Below are positions 28,268 through 35,871 of a stretch of DNA of 45,067 bases, one piece after another; the first letter of the stretch is position 1, and each line of letters begins with the position of its first letter. The stretch covers positions 1 through 45,067 of the forward strand of contig NZ_FMWD01000005.1 of NCBI RefSeq assembly GCF_900102855.1. The letters run 5' to 3'. Under the pieces are notes generated by a model. The model was not told the DNA's origin. It ran no database searches and saw only the letters and a list, made by a program, of their open reading frames with translations. Position numbers and translations under genes: made by a program. This DNA comes from Thiohalomonas denitrificans (GTDB taxonomy: Bacteria > Pseudomonadota > Gammaproteobacteria > Thiohalomonadales > Thiohalomonadaceae).

Positions 28268-29641
28268 TCAGTCCCGATAGTCAATGGGACAACCGACGGC
28301 CTTGCAGGCGGCGAGGGAGCCGAGGCAGACCTCCACCTCTGCGAAACCATGCTGGAGCAGTATCGAGGAGGCGATAATGGAGCGCCGGCCGCTGCCGCAG
28401 AAGGTGGTGATCGGTCGTTGCGGGGGAATCTCGTTGAGCCGTTGCGGAAGCTCACCCAGGTAGATTTCCGTCGCACCCGGCATGGCAGCCTGCTCGATTT
28501 CCGAACGGCCGCGAACGTCGAGCAGGGTGAAGGGCACCTGTCCCTCCATACGCGCCTTGAGCTCACCGGCGTAAAGTGCGGGCACGGTCTGGTATTCCCG
28601 CCCGCTCATTTCCCACCCGTGCAGTCCCTCATTAAGCCAGGCCACCAAACGGTCGTAACCGAGCCGCACCAGGCTCCTCACCGCTGGCTCGATATCGCCG
28701 GGATGGGCGACGATCAGCCCGATATCACGGTCGTAGGGCAGATACCAGCCGGCGAACGAGGGCAGCATGCCGAGCGGGATAGCCAGGCTACCGGGCACAA
28801 GAGCACCGGAGATGGCTTCGGGTTCGCGGATATCGATAGTCAACATGCCCGCTGATGCGGCCTCGACGAAGGCCTCTACGCCGAGGGGCCTGGGGGTGGG
28901 CAGGTGACCGAGCACCGCAGGACCCTGCCGGTTCACCGTTTCCATCTGCCTGAAGTAGGGCGGCTGATAGTGGTGCTCGTTGAGCCGCTCCCTGACGAAC
29001 TCATCCCGCCCCTGTTGCAGCGCCGGATTGTGATGCCGCTCGTAGCCGATGGTCGAGAAATCCCGGTCCGCCAGCCCGGCACCGCAGACCGAGCCGGCGC
29101 CGTGCGCCGGATAGACGATGGTCTGGTCCCCCAGCGGCAATATCTTGTCGAACAGGCTCTCATACAGCAGATTGGCCACCTGCTCGGGGCGATCGGGATA
29201 GAAGTCGGTCCGTCCCACCCCGCCAACGAACAGGGCGTCGCCCGTAAACACACCGATCGCCTCGTCATCGCCCGTGCTACCGTCGTAAAGGGCAAAAGAG
29301 AGGCTCTCATCGGTATGACCGGGAGTTTCCAGAGCGCGCAACCGGATCTTGCCGGCATCGAACGTATTCCCCTCACGGATCGATTCGCCGTAATCGAAGG
29401 GTGCCGCCGCACCGTGGTGAATCGTCGCGCCGGTTCGTTCCGCCAATTCCCGTGAGCCAATCACGTAATCCTCATTACGGTGGGTCTCGAAAATGCGGGT
29501 GATGCGCATTCCCTCGCTGCCGGCCTGCTCGAGGTAGACGTCGGCATCGCGGCGCGGATCGATGACGAAGGCCTCCCCGCCGTCGCCAATCAGATAGGAG
29601 AGATGGGCGAGCCCCGGAGAACGGATGGTTTCAAAATACAC
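28268..29641 (-). CDS. Metallo-beta-lactamase fold protein fused to two rhodanese domains
   Basis: 457 residues from GTG 29641, chosen because GGGAGG lies just upstream; the open frame extends to 29833 but that part has no conserved look. N-terminal MBL domain of the persulfide dioxygenase/glyoxalase II type with ETPGHTDES, FTGDALFVGGVGRTDF and YPAHGAGS. The first metal motif, normally HxHxDH, reads HRNEDY at 54-59. The first rhodanese-like domain lacks a Cys at its active loop. The second has the active loop CGSGRRS with Cys415. Likely role is in persulfide or sulfane-sulfur handling, on general grounds. It follows mscS in the same direction with a 76-base gap. Confidence 0.85.
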   Translation of the reverse strand: MYFETIRSPGLAHLSYLIGDGGEAFVIDPRRDADVYLEQAGSEGMRITRIFETHRNEDYVIGSRELAERTGATIHHGAAAPFDYGESIREGNTFDAGKIRLRALETPGHTDESLSFALYDGSTGDDEAIGVFTGDALFVGGVGRTDFYPDRPEQVANLLYESLFDKILPLGDQTIVYPAHGAGSVCGAGLADRDFSTIGYERHHNPALQQGRDEFVRERLNEHHYQPPYFRQMETVNRQGPAVLGHLPTPRPLGVEAFVEAASAGMLTIDIREPEAISGALVPGSLAIPLGMLPSFAGWYLPYDRDIGLIVAHPGDIEPAVRSLVRLGYDRLVAWLNEGLHGWEMSGREYQTVPALYAGELKARMEGQVPFTLLDVRGRSEIEQAAMPGATEIYLGELPQRLNEIPPQRPITTFCGSGRRSIIASSILLQHGFAEVEVCLGSLAACKAVGCPIDYRD

Positions 29642-29717
29642 GTTGACCTCCCACGGGACGGCAAATTGCCATAAACATAGCCTTCCCGGGTGGGGGTGCA
29701 ACGGCCATAAATCGCCC

Positions 29718-30635
29718 CTATTCTTTCGACAATGCAGCCGTTTCGGCCTCCATACGGGTGACAAACGGCTTGCTGGCCTCCCCGAAATAGATTGAGCGGT
29801 GAGGGAAGGGGATCTCAATCCCTTCTTTGTCAAAGGTCTGTTTTACCCGGCGTTTGAACTCGCGGCCCACTTCCCACTGCTTTATCGGCCGGGTTTTGAT
29901 CCGGCCCTTGATCACCAGCGCCGAGTCGGCAAATTGGTCCAGTCCGAACACCTCGATGTCTTCGATGATAAGGGGCCCGAAATAGTCATCTTCCCGCAGT
30001 GTCGTACCAATCGCCTTGAGTAACTCGATAACCCGATCCACATCCTCTTTGTAGGCGACGCCGATATCAAAAATATGGGCAGACCATTCATGGGTCATGT
30101 TGGACAGGGTGGTAATGGTCCCGTTGGGAAAGATATGCACCACCCCTGAAAGGTCGCGCAATACCGTGGTCCGGAAATTTATGCTCTCCACCAGCCCGCC
30201 GGTGCCGTTGATGATGGCGATATCGCCGACCCGAATCTGGTCCTCGATAATCAGAAAGAAACCGGAAATGACATCCCGTACCAGGTTCTGGGCGCCGAAG
30301 CCGACGGCGAGGCCGACGATACCGGCGCTGGCGAGAAGCGGCCCGATCTCTACTCCGACGTCGCGGAGGATCACCAGCGCTACCATCACCCAAATCAGGA
30401 TAACGACGCCCTGCCGCAATAGCCTGGCAATGGTGTAGGTACGTTTTTCGAACTCTTCCACGGCCTCACCCCGTGCCTGGCTTCGCTCCACCAGATGCCG
30501 TTCGAGGCGATTTATGAAACGCTTGGCAACGGCGATCCCAATCAGTGCGAGCCCTATCACCAGACCCATTCGAAGCATGGTCATGACGATAACCTTCCAC
30601 TGAAACAGCGCTAGGAATTCGAAAATGGCATCCAT
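29718..30635 (-). CDS. Small-conductance mechanosensitive channel (MscS family)
   Basis: 305 residues with three membrane segments at about 12-38, 74-91 and 96-131. The third contains the pore helix pattern of Gly and Ala repeats (LLASAGIVGLAVGFGAQNLV) ending in the highly conserved RDVISGFF. A beta domain with EDQIRVGDIAIINGTGG and a C-terminal alpha/beta domain follow. The start ATG 30635 has AAAGGAG upstream; an in-frame extension to 30677 is less likely. Jettisons solutes on hypo-osmotic shock. It is of the short MscS type, not the long MscK/YbiO type. Confidence 0.93.
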   Translation of the reverse strand: MDAIFEFLALFQWKVIVMTMLRMGLVIGLALIGIAVAKRFINRLERHLVERSQARGEAVEEFEKRTYTIARLLRQGVVILIWVMVALVILRDVGVEIGPLLASAGIVGLAVGFGAQNLVRDVISGFFLIIEDQIRVGDIAIINGTGGLVESINFRTTVLRDLSGVVHIFPNGTITTLSNMTHEWSAHIFDIGVAYKEDVDRVIELLKAIGTTLREDDYFGPLIIEDIEVFGLDQFADSALVIKGRIKTRPIKQWEVGREFKRRVKQTFDKEGIEIPFPHRSIYFGEASKPFVTRMEAETAALSKE

Positions 30636-30856
30636 TGAGTCTCCTTTTGTGGCGATCGAACCGGATTCCGGAACCATTCCGGACTAACCAGCAGAATAGA
30701 CCCACCGCTGGTTTGTGAATACCCTTCGACACTGACGGAGTGTCATCTCCTTTTAGCCATCCGCCGAGTGCTTGCCGGGACTTTGCGGGGAAAAACCGGG
30801 GCTGCTAGTCTTAGTTCTAAAGTACCTCCCAAATACCAACACTGCTGGAGGTCGAA

Positions 30857-31228
30857 ATGAGCGATATCGGAAAGACGATCCTGGAGGGGCAAGAGAGACC
30901 TGAGAACCCCAAGAAAGAATCGCGTCTGCAGGACCTGGGGCCGTGGGACGAGGCATCCGTACGTGAGCGCGCGGATGCGGAGCAGATCGAACTCACACCC
31001 ACCCACTGGGACGTGCTCGAATTTCTCCGTGAGTATTATATTGAGCATGGCCGGGCCAAAAGTGGCCGCGAACTGGTCTACGAACTCGATGACCGTTATG
31101 AGGGGCAGGGCGGTCGCCGTTTTCTTTATCAGCTTTTCCCTCGGGGACCGGTAACCCAGGGCTGCAAGATTGCCGGAGTACCGACTCCCGCCTACACGAC
31201 AGATCCCTCGTTCGGTTCGGTCGAGTAA
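30857..31228 (+). CDS. DsrC/TusE family sulfur-carrier-like protein with a single conserved Cys
   Basis: 123 residues. The family pattern LTPTHWDVLEFLREYYIEHG (47-66) and LYQLFPRGPVTQGCKIAGVP (90-109) is plain. Cys103 occupies the inner conserved position (CysB of DsrC). The C-terminal arm runs on as TPAYTTDPSFGSVE without the penultimate Cys (CysA) that carries sulfur in DsrC and TusE. GGAGG lies 7 bases before ATG 30857. It is therefore neither a full DsrC nor a classical TusE, and a regulatory or alternative sulfur role is possible. Its TAA stop directly abuts a mobile element. No dsrAB or tusBCD is in the window. Confidence 0.88.
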   Translation: MSDIGKTILEGQERPENPKKESRLQDLGPWDEASVRERADAEQIELTPTHWDVLEFLREYYIEHGRAKSGRELVYELDDRYEGQGGRRFLYQLFPRGPVTQGCKIAGVPTPAYTTDPSFGSVE

Positions 31229-31569
31229 AGGGCACTTCTATTAATCCAACTCGGATTCTGTTGGGTCCAAAATCGCCGAGGCCAAGGCGCGCTGCGCAGA
31301 CAAGGGTGGCTCCCTTATCAAGCAGCGCACAAATCCGCCGGGAGCGGATTTGGACGGCCGCAGGCCGGCCCGAAGGGCGGACTCCAGGGATGGAGTCCGC
31401 AACGCCGGGATCGGCGATTTTGGGCCCAACCCTTCGGGCTCGGGACCGTTTTGCCCGCTGGACTGCGTTACAGCTCGCTCATGTGGAGCAACCACACATC
31501 ACTCGCTGCGCCTTGCCAGCGGACAAAACGGCCACGAGCAGAACCGTGTTGGATTAATAGAAGTGCCCT
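31229..31569. mobile_element. MITE-like element, long copy, with 22-bp terminal inverted repeats
   Basis: 341 bases bounded by perfect 22-base inverted repeats, left AGGGCACTTCTATTAATCCA and on, right its exact complement ending at 31569. Flanks are AA/AA. Inside are an inner inverted pair GTTGGGTCCAAAATCGCC / GGCGATTTTGGGCCCAAC (near 31261-31279 and 31413-31431) and a right-hand pair CCGTTTTGCCCGCTGG / CCAGCGGACAAAACGG (near 31447-31462 and 31514-31529). A 72-base segment not found in the other copy lies at about 31331-31402. It encodes no transposase. Open frames in it are shared with the other copy but look fortuitous. Confidence 0.88.
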
Positions 31570-31681
31570 AAAGGCGCTACTTTTTCCCTTCCCTGATGTC
31601 GAGGCTATCAGGCCCCGAGGTGTCACACCGTCCGGTGTTATGCAATCATATTAGCCGTTTTCCACACGACGGTAATCGACC

Positions 31682-32467
31682 TTGGACACAGTACGCCTCT
31701 GCGACATTCCCCTGGTATGCGAAGCGGCGGAGCGATGCGAAGAGGCCGATGATCTGGCCCACCACTGGGGGCTGCGCCGGGCCGGGGCCGGCGATGAGCC
31801 ACTGAAACTCTTTCTCACTGGCGAGCGCCTGGAGCTTCGTGAATCAGGTCCGGGGGCACCCGGCCCCGTATTCGTGGACTTTGTCGGCGGAGCCGCGGGA
31901 CACAGGCGGCGTTTCGGTGGTGGTCGGGGCCAGCCCATAGCCAAGGCGGTCGGGCTGAAGAAGGGCCGCACGCCGAGTGTCATCGATGCGACCGCCGGTC
32001 TCGGCCGGGATGCTTTCGTTTTGGCCAGTCTCGGTTGTGCAGTCCGACTGGTAGAGCAATCAGCACCGGTAGCCGCTCTGCTGGAAGACGGACTTCGGCG
32101 GGCCCGAAAGGATCCGGCGACCCGGCCGATAGCAGAGCGCATGTCGCTGGTGCAGGCGGACGCTGTTGAATATCTGCGCAATCTCCCGGGTCACCAGTGT
32201 CCCGATGTGGTCTATCTCGATCCCATGTACCCGCCGCGGCGGAGCCGTGCTCTGGTGAAAAAAGAGATGCAACTCTTTCATCGCTTGATCGGCACCGATC
32301 CTAATGCACAGGAGCTCCTTCCTGCCGCCCTGGAGTGTGCCCGCAAACGGGTGGTGGTGAAGCGGCCGGATTACGCCCCGCCACTGGCGGACCGATCCGC
32401 CACACTGACGTTCGCGACAAAGCGCAATCGTTTCGATGTCTACATCATCCCGACAATGAAGGGGTGA
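31682..32467 (+). CDS. rsmJ: 16S rRNA (guanine-1516-N2)-methyltransferase RsmJ
   Basis: SAM-dependent enzyme that methylates G1516 of 16S rRNA. 261 residues. FVDFVGGAAGHRRRFGGGRG (64-83), the SAM-binding VIDATAGLGRDAFVLASLG (100-118), the catalytic-type YLDPMYPP (178-185) and VVKRPDYAPPL near the C-terminus match RsmJ (YhiQ) throughout. TTG at 31682 is the likely start, with no strong ribosome site; the N-terminal 15 residues are uncertain. Confidence 0.92.
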   Translation: MDTVRLCDIPLVCEAAERCEEADDLAHHWGLRRAGAGDEPLKLFLTGERLELRESGPGAPGPVFVDFVGGAAGHRRRFGGGRGQPIAKAVGLKKGRTPSVIDATAGLGRDAFVLASLGCAVRLVEQSAPVAALLEDGLRRARKDPATRPIAERMSLVQADAVEYLRNLPGHQCPDVVYLDPMYPPRRSRALVKKEMQLFHRLIGTDPNAQELLPAALECARKRVVVKRPDYAPPLADRSATLTFATKRNRFDVYIIPTMKG

Positions 32468-32699
32468 AAACAGACGTCGGAGACGGCGCATTTGGGTATG
32501 CCACAGGCGATGGTTGGTGCACTCGGAAACGCTCTCGGCTTTTGAGAGTGCGGTGGCCTATCAGAATGCGCCCTACGTGAGGTCGTCGTAGGGTGCATTC
32601 TTCAAATGCACCGGTTCGGCGATGATTGGAGACGGCGCATTTGGATGTGCAACATGAAAGGAGATGGCAATCGTCTGCCCGGTCGGCTTGCTGCCGCCG
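32468..32699. repeat. Direct repeat and hairpins between rsmJ and the Hpt gene
   Basis: GGAGACGGCGCATTTGG occurs twice in direct order, at about 32479-32495 and 32629-32645, 150 bases apart. Between them, AGAATGCGCCCTACG / CGTAGGGTGCATTCT form a hairpin (about 32563-32602), and GGTGCATT-CTTC-AAATGCACC forms another overlapping it. No gene is seen. Confidence 0.6.
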
Positions 32700-33050
32700 T
32701 TATCCGATCCGCAAATGGGCGTGCTCCTGCACCCGATGGATTTCCTCCAGCAGGTTGTCGACATCCGGGCCGACATCGTCGTTCTGACCGCGCTTGAGTT
32801 TCTTGTCCAGTCTCTCCGAAGCGGATTTCAAGGCGGGGACCCCGCAGTAAATGGCTGCGCCGGTGAGCTTATGGACACTCTGTTGTAGCGTTTCCCAATC
32901 GCAGCGTTCAAAGGCCGCCTGGATACCGCTATCGAACTGTGGCAACTCCTTGAGCAGCATTGCAAACAGTTCATGGGCCAGCTCGAGGCTGCCTCCGGCC
33001 TGCTCCAGGGCCAATTCGTTGTCGATGACCTTGAGTGCTGTTTCCATCAT
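32700..33050 (-). CDS. Stand-alone Hpt (histidine phosphotransfer) domain protein
   Basis: 116 residues, all of it a four-helix Hpt bundle. The phosphorylated residue is His60 in SVHKLTGAA, the standard HxLKGxA-type motif. Such proteins shuttle phosphoryl groups between hybrid kinases and response regulators. No kinase is next to it. GacA at 21.6 kb is a possible receiver only by class. Two adjacent ATG codons at 33050 and 33047 are both possible starts. Confidence 0.85.
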   Translation of the reverse strand: MMETALKVIDNELALEQAGGSLELAHELFAMLLKELPQFDSGIQAAFERCDWETLQQSVHKLTGAAIYCGVPALKSASERLDKKLKRGQNDDVGPDVDNLLEEIHRVQEHAHLRIG

Positions 33051-33113
33051 CCATGTATTCCACTAGTGCGCGTGGCGCCTTGCAGTAACGTTTGAAGCTT
33101 CAGTGTACCGAAA

Positions 33114-33143
33114 TCGGCATAGCGAGCAATCATGCCTTATAAT
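33114..33143 (+). promoter_or_regulatory. Candidate cysM promoter
   Basis: TCGGCA at 33114-33119, an 18-base spacer and a consensus TATAAT at 33138-33143, 32 bases before the cysM ATG. Confidence 0.6.
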
Positions 33144-33174
33144 CATGCTCCGTTTCTAGATTTCGGAGTGGATC

Positions 33175-34071
33175 ATGGAATACGCCACCATCGAATCGCT
33201 GGTCGGCAACACACCGCTGGTGAAACTGCGCCGCCTTCCCGCCGGCAGCAACGGCAATACCATACTGGTCAAACTCGAAGGTGATAATCCCGCCGGCTCG
33301 GTCAAGGATCGTCCCGCACTGAGCATGATCCGCCATGCGGAAGGGCGCGGTGACATCCGGCCGGGCGATACGCTCATCGAGGCAACCTCGGGCAATACCG
33401 GGATAGCGTTGGCGATGGTGGCGGCGGTCAAGGGCTATCGCATGATCCTTGTCATGCCGGAAAACATGAGCATCGAACGCCGGGCGGTCATGAAGGCTTA
33501 CGGTGCGGACATCGTGCTGGTCACCAGGGCCGAGGGCATGGAGGGAGCCCGTGATCTGGCAGACCGGATGCAGAGTGAAGGCAAAGGCAAAGTCCTCGAC
33601 CAATTCTCCAACCCTGACAATCCCGTAGCTCACTACGAGACTACCGGCCCCGAAATCTGGCGTGATACCGGTGGTGAAATTACCCACTTCGTCAGTGCCA
33701 TGGGGACTACAGGCACCATCATGGGTGTCTCCCGATTCCTGAAGGAACAGAAGCCGCAGGTGGAGGTAGTCGGTGTCCAGCCCGTCGCAGGGGCGAGTAT
33801 CCCCGGCATCCGCCGCTGGCCGCCGGAATACTTGCCGAGGATCTTCGACGCCTCCAGAGTCGACCGCACCATGGATATCTCTCAGGAGGATGCGGAACGC
33901 ATTACCCACGAGCTCGCCGCGAAAGAGGGCCTCTTCTGCGGGATCTCCTCCGGGGGTGCCGTAGCCGCGGCCCTGCAACTTTCGGAACAGGTGGAGAACG
34001 CCACCATCGTCACCATCATCTGCGATCGCGGCGACCGCTATCTCTCAACCGGCATCTTCCCGGCCGAGTGA
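33175..34071 (+). CDS. cysM: Cysteine synthase B
   Basis: PLP enzyme that joins O-acetylserine with sulfide or thiosulfate. PLP Lys44 is in GSVKDRPA, the substrate loop TSGNTGIA is at 71-78, and GTTGTIMG carries the phosphate-binding glycines. The RRWPPEYLP segment distinguishes CysM from CysK, as do the 298-residue length and the ISSGGAVAAAL ending. Likely its own transcription unit. Confidence 0.94.
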   Translation: MEYATIESLVGNTPLVKLRRLPAGSNGNTILVKLEGDNPAGSVKDRPALSMIRHAEGRGDIRPGDTLIEATSGNTGIALAMVAAVKGYRMILVMPENMSIERRAVMKAYGADIVLVTRAEGMEGARDLADRMQSEGKGKVLDQFSNPDNPVAHYETTGPEIWRDTGGEITHFVSAMGTTGTIMGVSRFLKEQKPQVEVVGVQPVAGASIPGIRRWPPEYLPRIFDASRVDRTMDISQEDAERITHELAAKEGLFCGISSGGAVAAALQLSEQVENATIVTIICDRGDRYLSTGIFPAE

Positions 34072-34159
34072 ATTGCCTCGGGCTCCGGGCGGCAGGCCTG
34101 ACCCTCTACCCCCGGAATGGCGGTGCAGAGGGTCCGCCATCACCGCTGGCGAATGATTA

Positions 34160-34428
34160 AGGGCACTTCTATCAATCCAACGCGGATTCTGTTGGGTCCA
34201 AAATCGCCGAGGCCAAGGCGCGCTGCGCAGACAAGGGTGGCTCCCTTATCAAGCAGCGCAACGCCGGGATCGGCGATTTTGGACCCAACCCTTCGGGCTC
34301 GGGACCGTTTTGCCCGCTGGACTGCGTTACAGCTCGCTCATGTGGAGCAACCACACATCACTCGCTGCGCCTTGCCAGCGGACAAAACGGCCACGAGCAG
34401 AACCGTGTTGGATTAATAGAAGTGCCCT
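34160..34428. mobile_element. MITE-like element, short copy
   Basis: 269 bases, nearly identical to 31229-31569 except that a 72-base inner segment is missing. The left end differs from the perfect repeat by a single base (C for T at the 14th position). It is flanked by TA on both sides (34158-34159 and 34429-34430), a likely 2-bp target duplication. Lies between cysM and the DUF2249 gene, its right end inside the latter's stop codon. Confidence 0.9.
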
Positions 34429-34691
34429 TATGCCTCGCGAACGAAATCGATCACGATCTGCCCGGGTTCACGCTGGACATAGTTGATGGAAACCGCCTCA
34501 CCGTAGCGCTGGCGAAGCTGATCCAGCAGCGGCAACGGGTCGTGATCATTCACGAACCGCATCGTTTCACCCGGCACGAGCGCATCCAACGCCCCGAAAA
34601 TGGCGGCATGGCGGAAACGCTTGGCGATACCGCGCGCATCAAACGGGTAGAGCTGATCCGGTCGCAGGTGGAGGTGGGGTTGATTAGCCAT
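34428..34691 (-). CDS. DUF2249 domain protein
   Basis: 87 residues. LYPFDARGIAKRFRHAAIFGALDALVPGETMRFVNDHDPLPLLDQL is typical of the DUF2249 family, which has a TusA/SirA-like fold and often appears near nitric-oxide or sulfur metabolism genes. No Cys is present, so it is not a sulfur carrier of the TusA type. GGGAGG precedes ATG 34691. The stop TAA uses the last base of the neighbouring mobile element. Its precise role is unknown. Confidence 0.83.
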   Translation of the reverse strand: MANQPHLHLRPDQLYPFDARGIAKRFRHAAIFGALDALVPGETMRFVNDHDPLPLLDQLRQRYGEAVSINYVQREPGQIVIDFVREA

Positions 34692-34971
34692 GAAGGCCTC
34701 CCTTGTAGTTGGCTTGACGATATTAACTGAGTGCGTTTGTATACCATTAGCTCATTAATAGCAATATTTTCGATACATCTTCAGGGCTGTACGCAACCCC
34801 CTGCCGGTGTTGGACGAATACGGCCTTGGCCGACAACACGCAGGGCTGCATTTCAGAGCCGTGTTACCATGTGCTGGCTGCGCAAAGGCACCAGTGGACC
34901 GGACCGCGTGTGGGGTATGTCAGGTTCGGCCGGATCTACCTTAACGGATACCTTTCAAAGAGTTACAAAAC

Positions 34972-35802
34972 GTGAATGTACTGGTATTTGATATTGAAAC
35001 CATTCCCGACGTTGATGGCGGGCGACGGTTGTACGACCTCGACGGACTTAGCGACAAAGAGGTCGCAAATATCCTGTTCCACAAGCGACGTCAGCAGACC
35101 GGCAATGAGTTCCTGCGCCTGCACTTGCACCGGGTGGTGGCGATTTCCGCCGTGCTGCGGCATGGCGAGGACCAGTTCAAGGTGTGGTCTCTGGGCGATC
35201 CGGATGCCTCGGAAAAGGAACTGGTGCAGCGCTTCTACGACGGACTGGATCGATTCACGCCCACCCTGGTCTCCTGGAACGGCAGCGGTTTCGACCTCCC
35301 GGTCCTGCATTACCGCGCGCTGGTACACGGCATCCAGGCCCCGCGCTACTGGGATTCAGGGGACGATGATCGGGAGTTCCGCTGGAACAACTATCTGAAC
35401 CGGTATCACAGTCGCCACCTGGATCTGATGGATGTGCTGGCCGCCTATCAGCCCCGGGCCAACGCCCCGCTGGACGAGATTGCAACCCTGCTGGGCTTCC
35501 CCGGCAAGATGGGAATGAGCGGTGCCAAGGTGTGGGACACCTTCCAGGCGGGAGATATCGAGGACATCCGGAACTACTGCGAAACGGACGTGCTCAATAC
35601 CTATCTGGTCTATCTGCGCTTTGAACTGATGCGGGGACAGCTGATGCCGCAGGCCTACGAGGCCGAATGCCGGCGCGTGCGGGAGAAACTGGAAGAGGAG
35701 GGCAAGCCCCATTTCCGGGAGTTCCTCGCCCACTGGAAAAGTCCGCCCGAGCCTTCACCTTCCCTTGGAACCACTGAGAACACTGAGTGTTCCAGGGATT
35801 GA
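34972..35802 (+). CDS. 3'-5' exonuclease, PolB-like DEDDy family
   Basis: 276-residue predicted exonuclease related to the proofreading domain of DNA polymerase B. DEDDy residues: Asp7 and Glu9 (FDIETIPD), Asp108 (WNGSGFDLP), Tyr202 and Asp206 (NYCETDVLN). Start is GTG at 34972 (MNVLVFDIET). The last ten residues TTENTECSRD (267-276) are translated from a 9-mer repeat and are not part of the fold. The gene is upstream of rlmD with a 69-base gap. Confidence 0.85.
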   Translation: MNVLVFDIETIPDVDGGRRLYDLDGLSDKEVANILFHKRRQQTGNEFLRLHLHRVVAISAVLRHGEDQFKVWSLGDPDASEKELVQRFYDGLDRFTPTLVSWNGSGFDLPVLHYRALVHGIQAPRYWDSGDDDREFRWNNYLNRYHSRHLDLMDVLAAYQPRANAPLDEIATLLGFPGKMGMSGAKVWDTFQAGDIEDIRNYCETDVLNTYLVYLRFELMRGQLMPQAYEAECRRVREKLEEEGKPHFREFLAHWKSPPEPSPSLGTTENTECSRD

Positions 35803-35845
35803 TGCAGCCGAGAAGAGAAGCGCGGCTCTCCGTGTCCTCTGTGGT
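35770..35845. repeat. Inverted 9-mer repeat across the exonuclease stop codon
   Basis: Left arm ACCACTGAG, AACACTGAG (35770-35787). The right arm, read on the minus strand, is ACCACAGAG, GACACGGAG (35845-35828). Fifteen of 18 positions pair. Overlapping the left arm is a perfect palindrome GAACACTGAGTGTTC (35778-35792). Same design as 13765-13881. Confidence 0.75.
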
Positions 35846-35871
35846 CAAAACCTTTCCTGATAACAACTTCT

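Noticed and set aside
31261-31557. Open frame of about 98 codons in the mobile element, also seen in the second copy
   Set aside because: The frame is shared only because the DNA is shared. Composition is Arg/Ala/Pro without domains, both strands are open, and there is no ribosome site.
25369-31600. Genomic island integrated at tRNA-Leu
   Set aside because: No integrase and no second copy of the tRNA 3' end was seen downstream, and the genes from phosphoketolase to the DsrC-like protein look like ordinary chromosomal genes.
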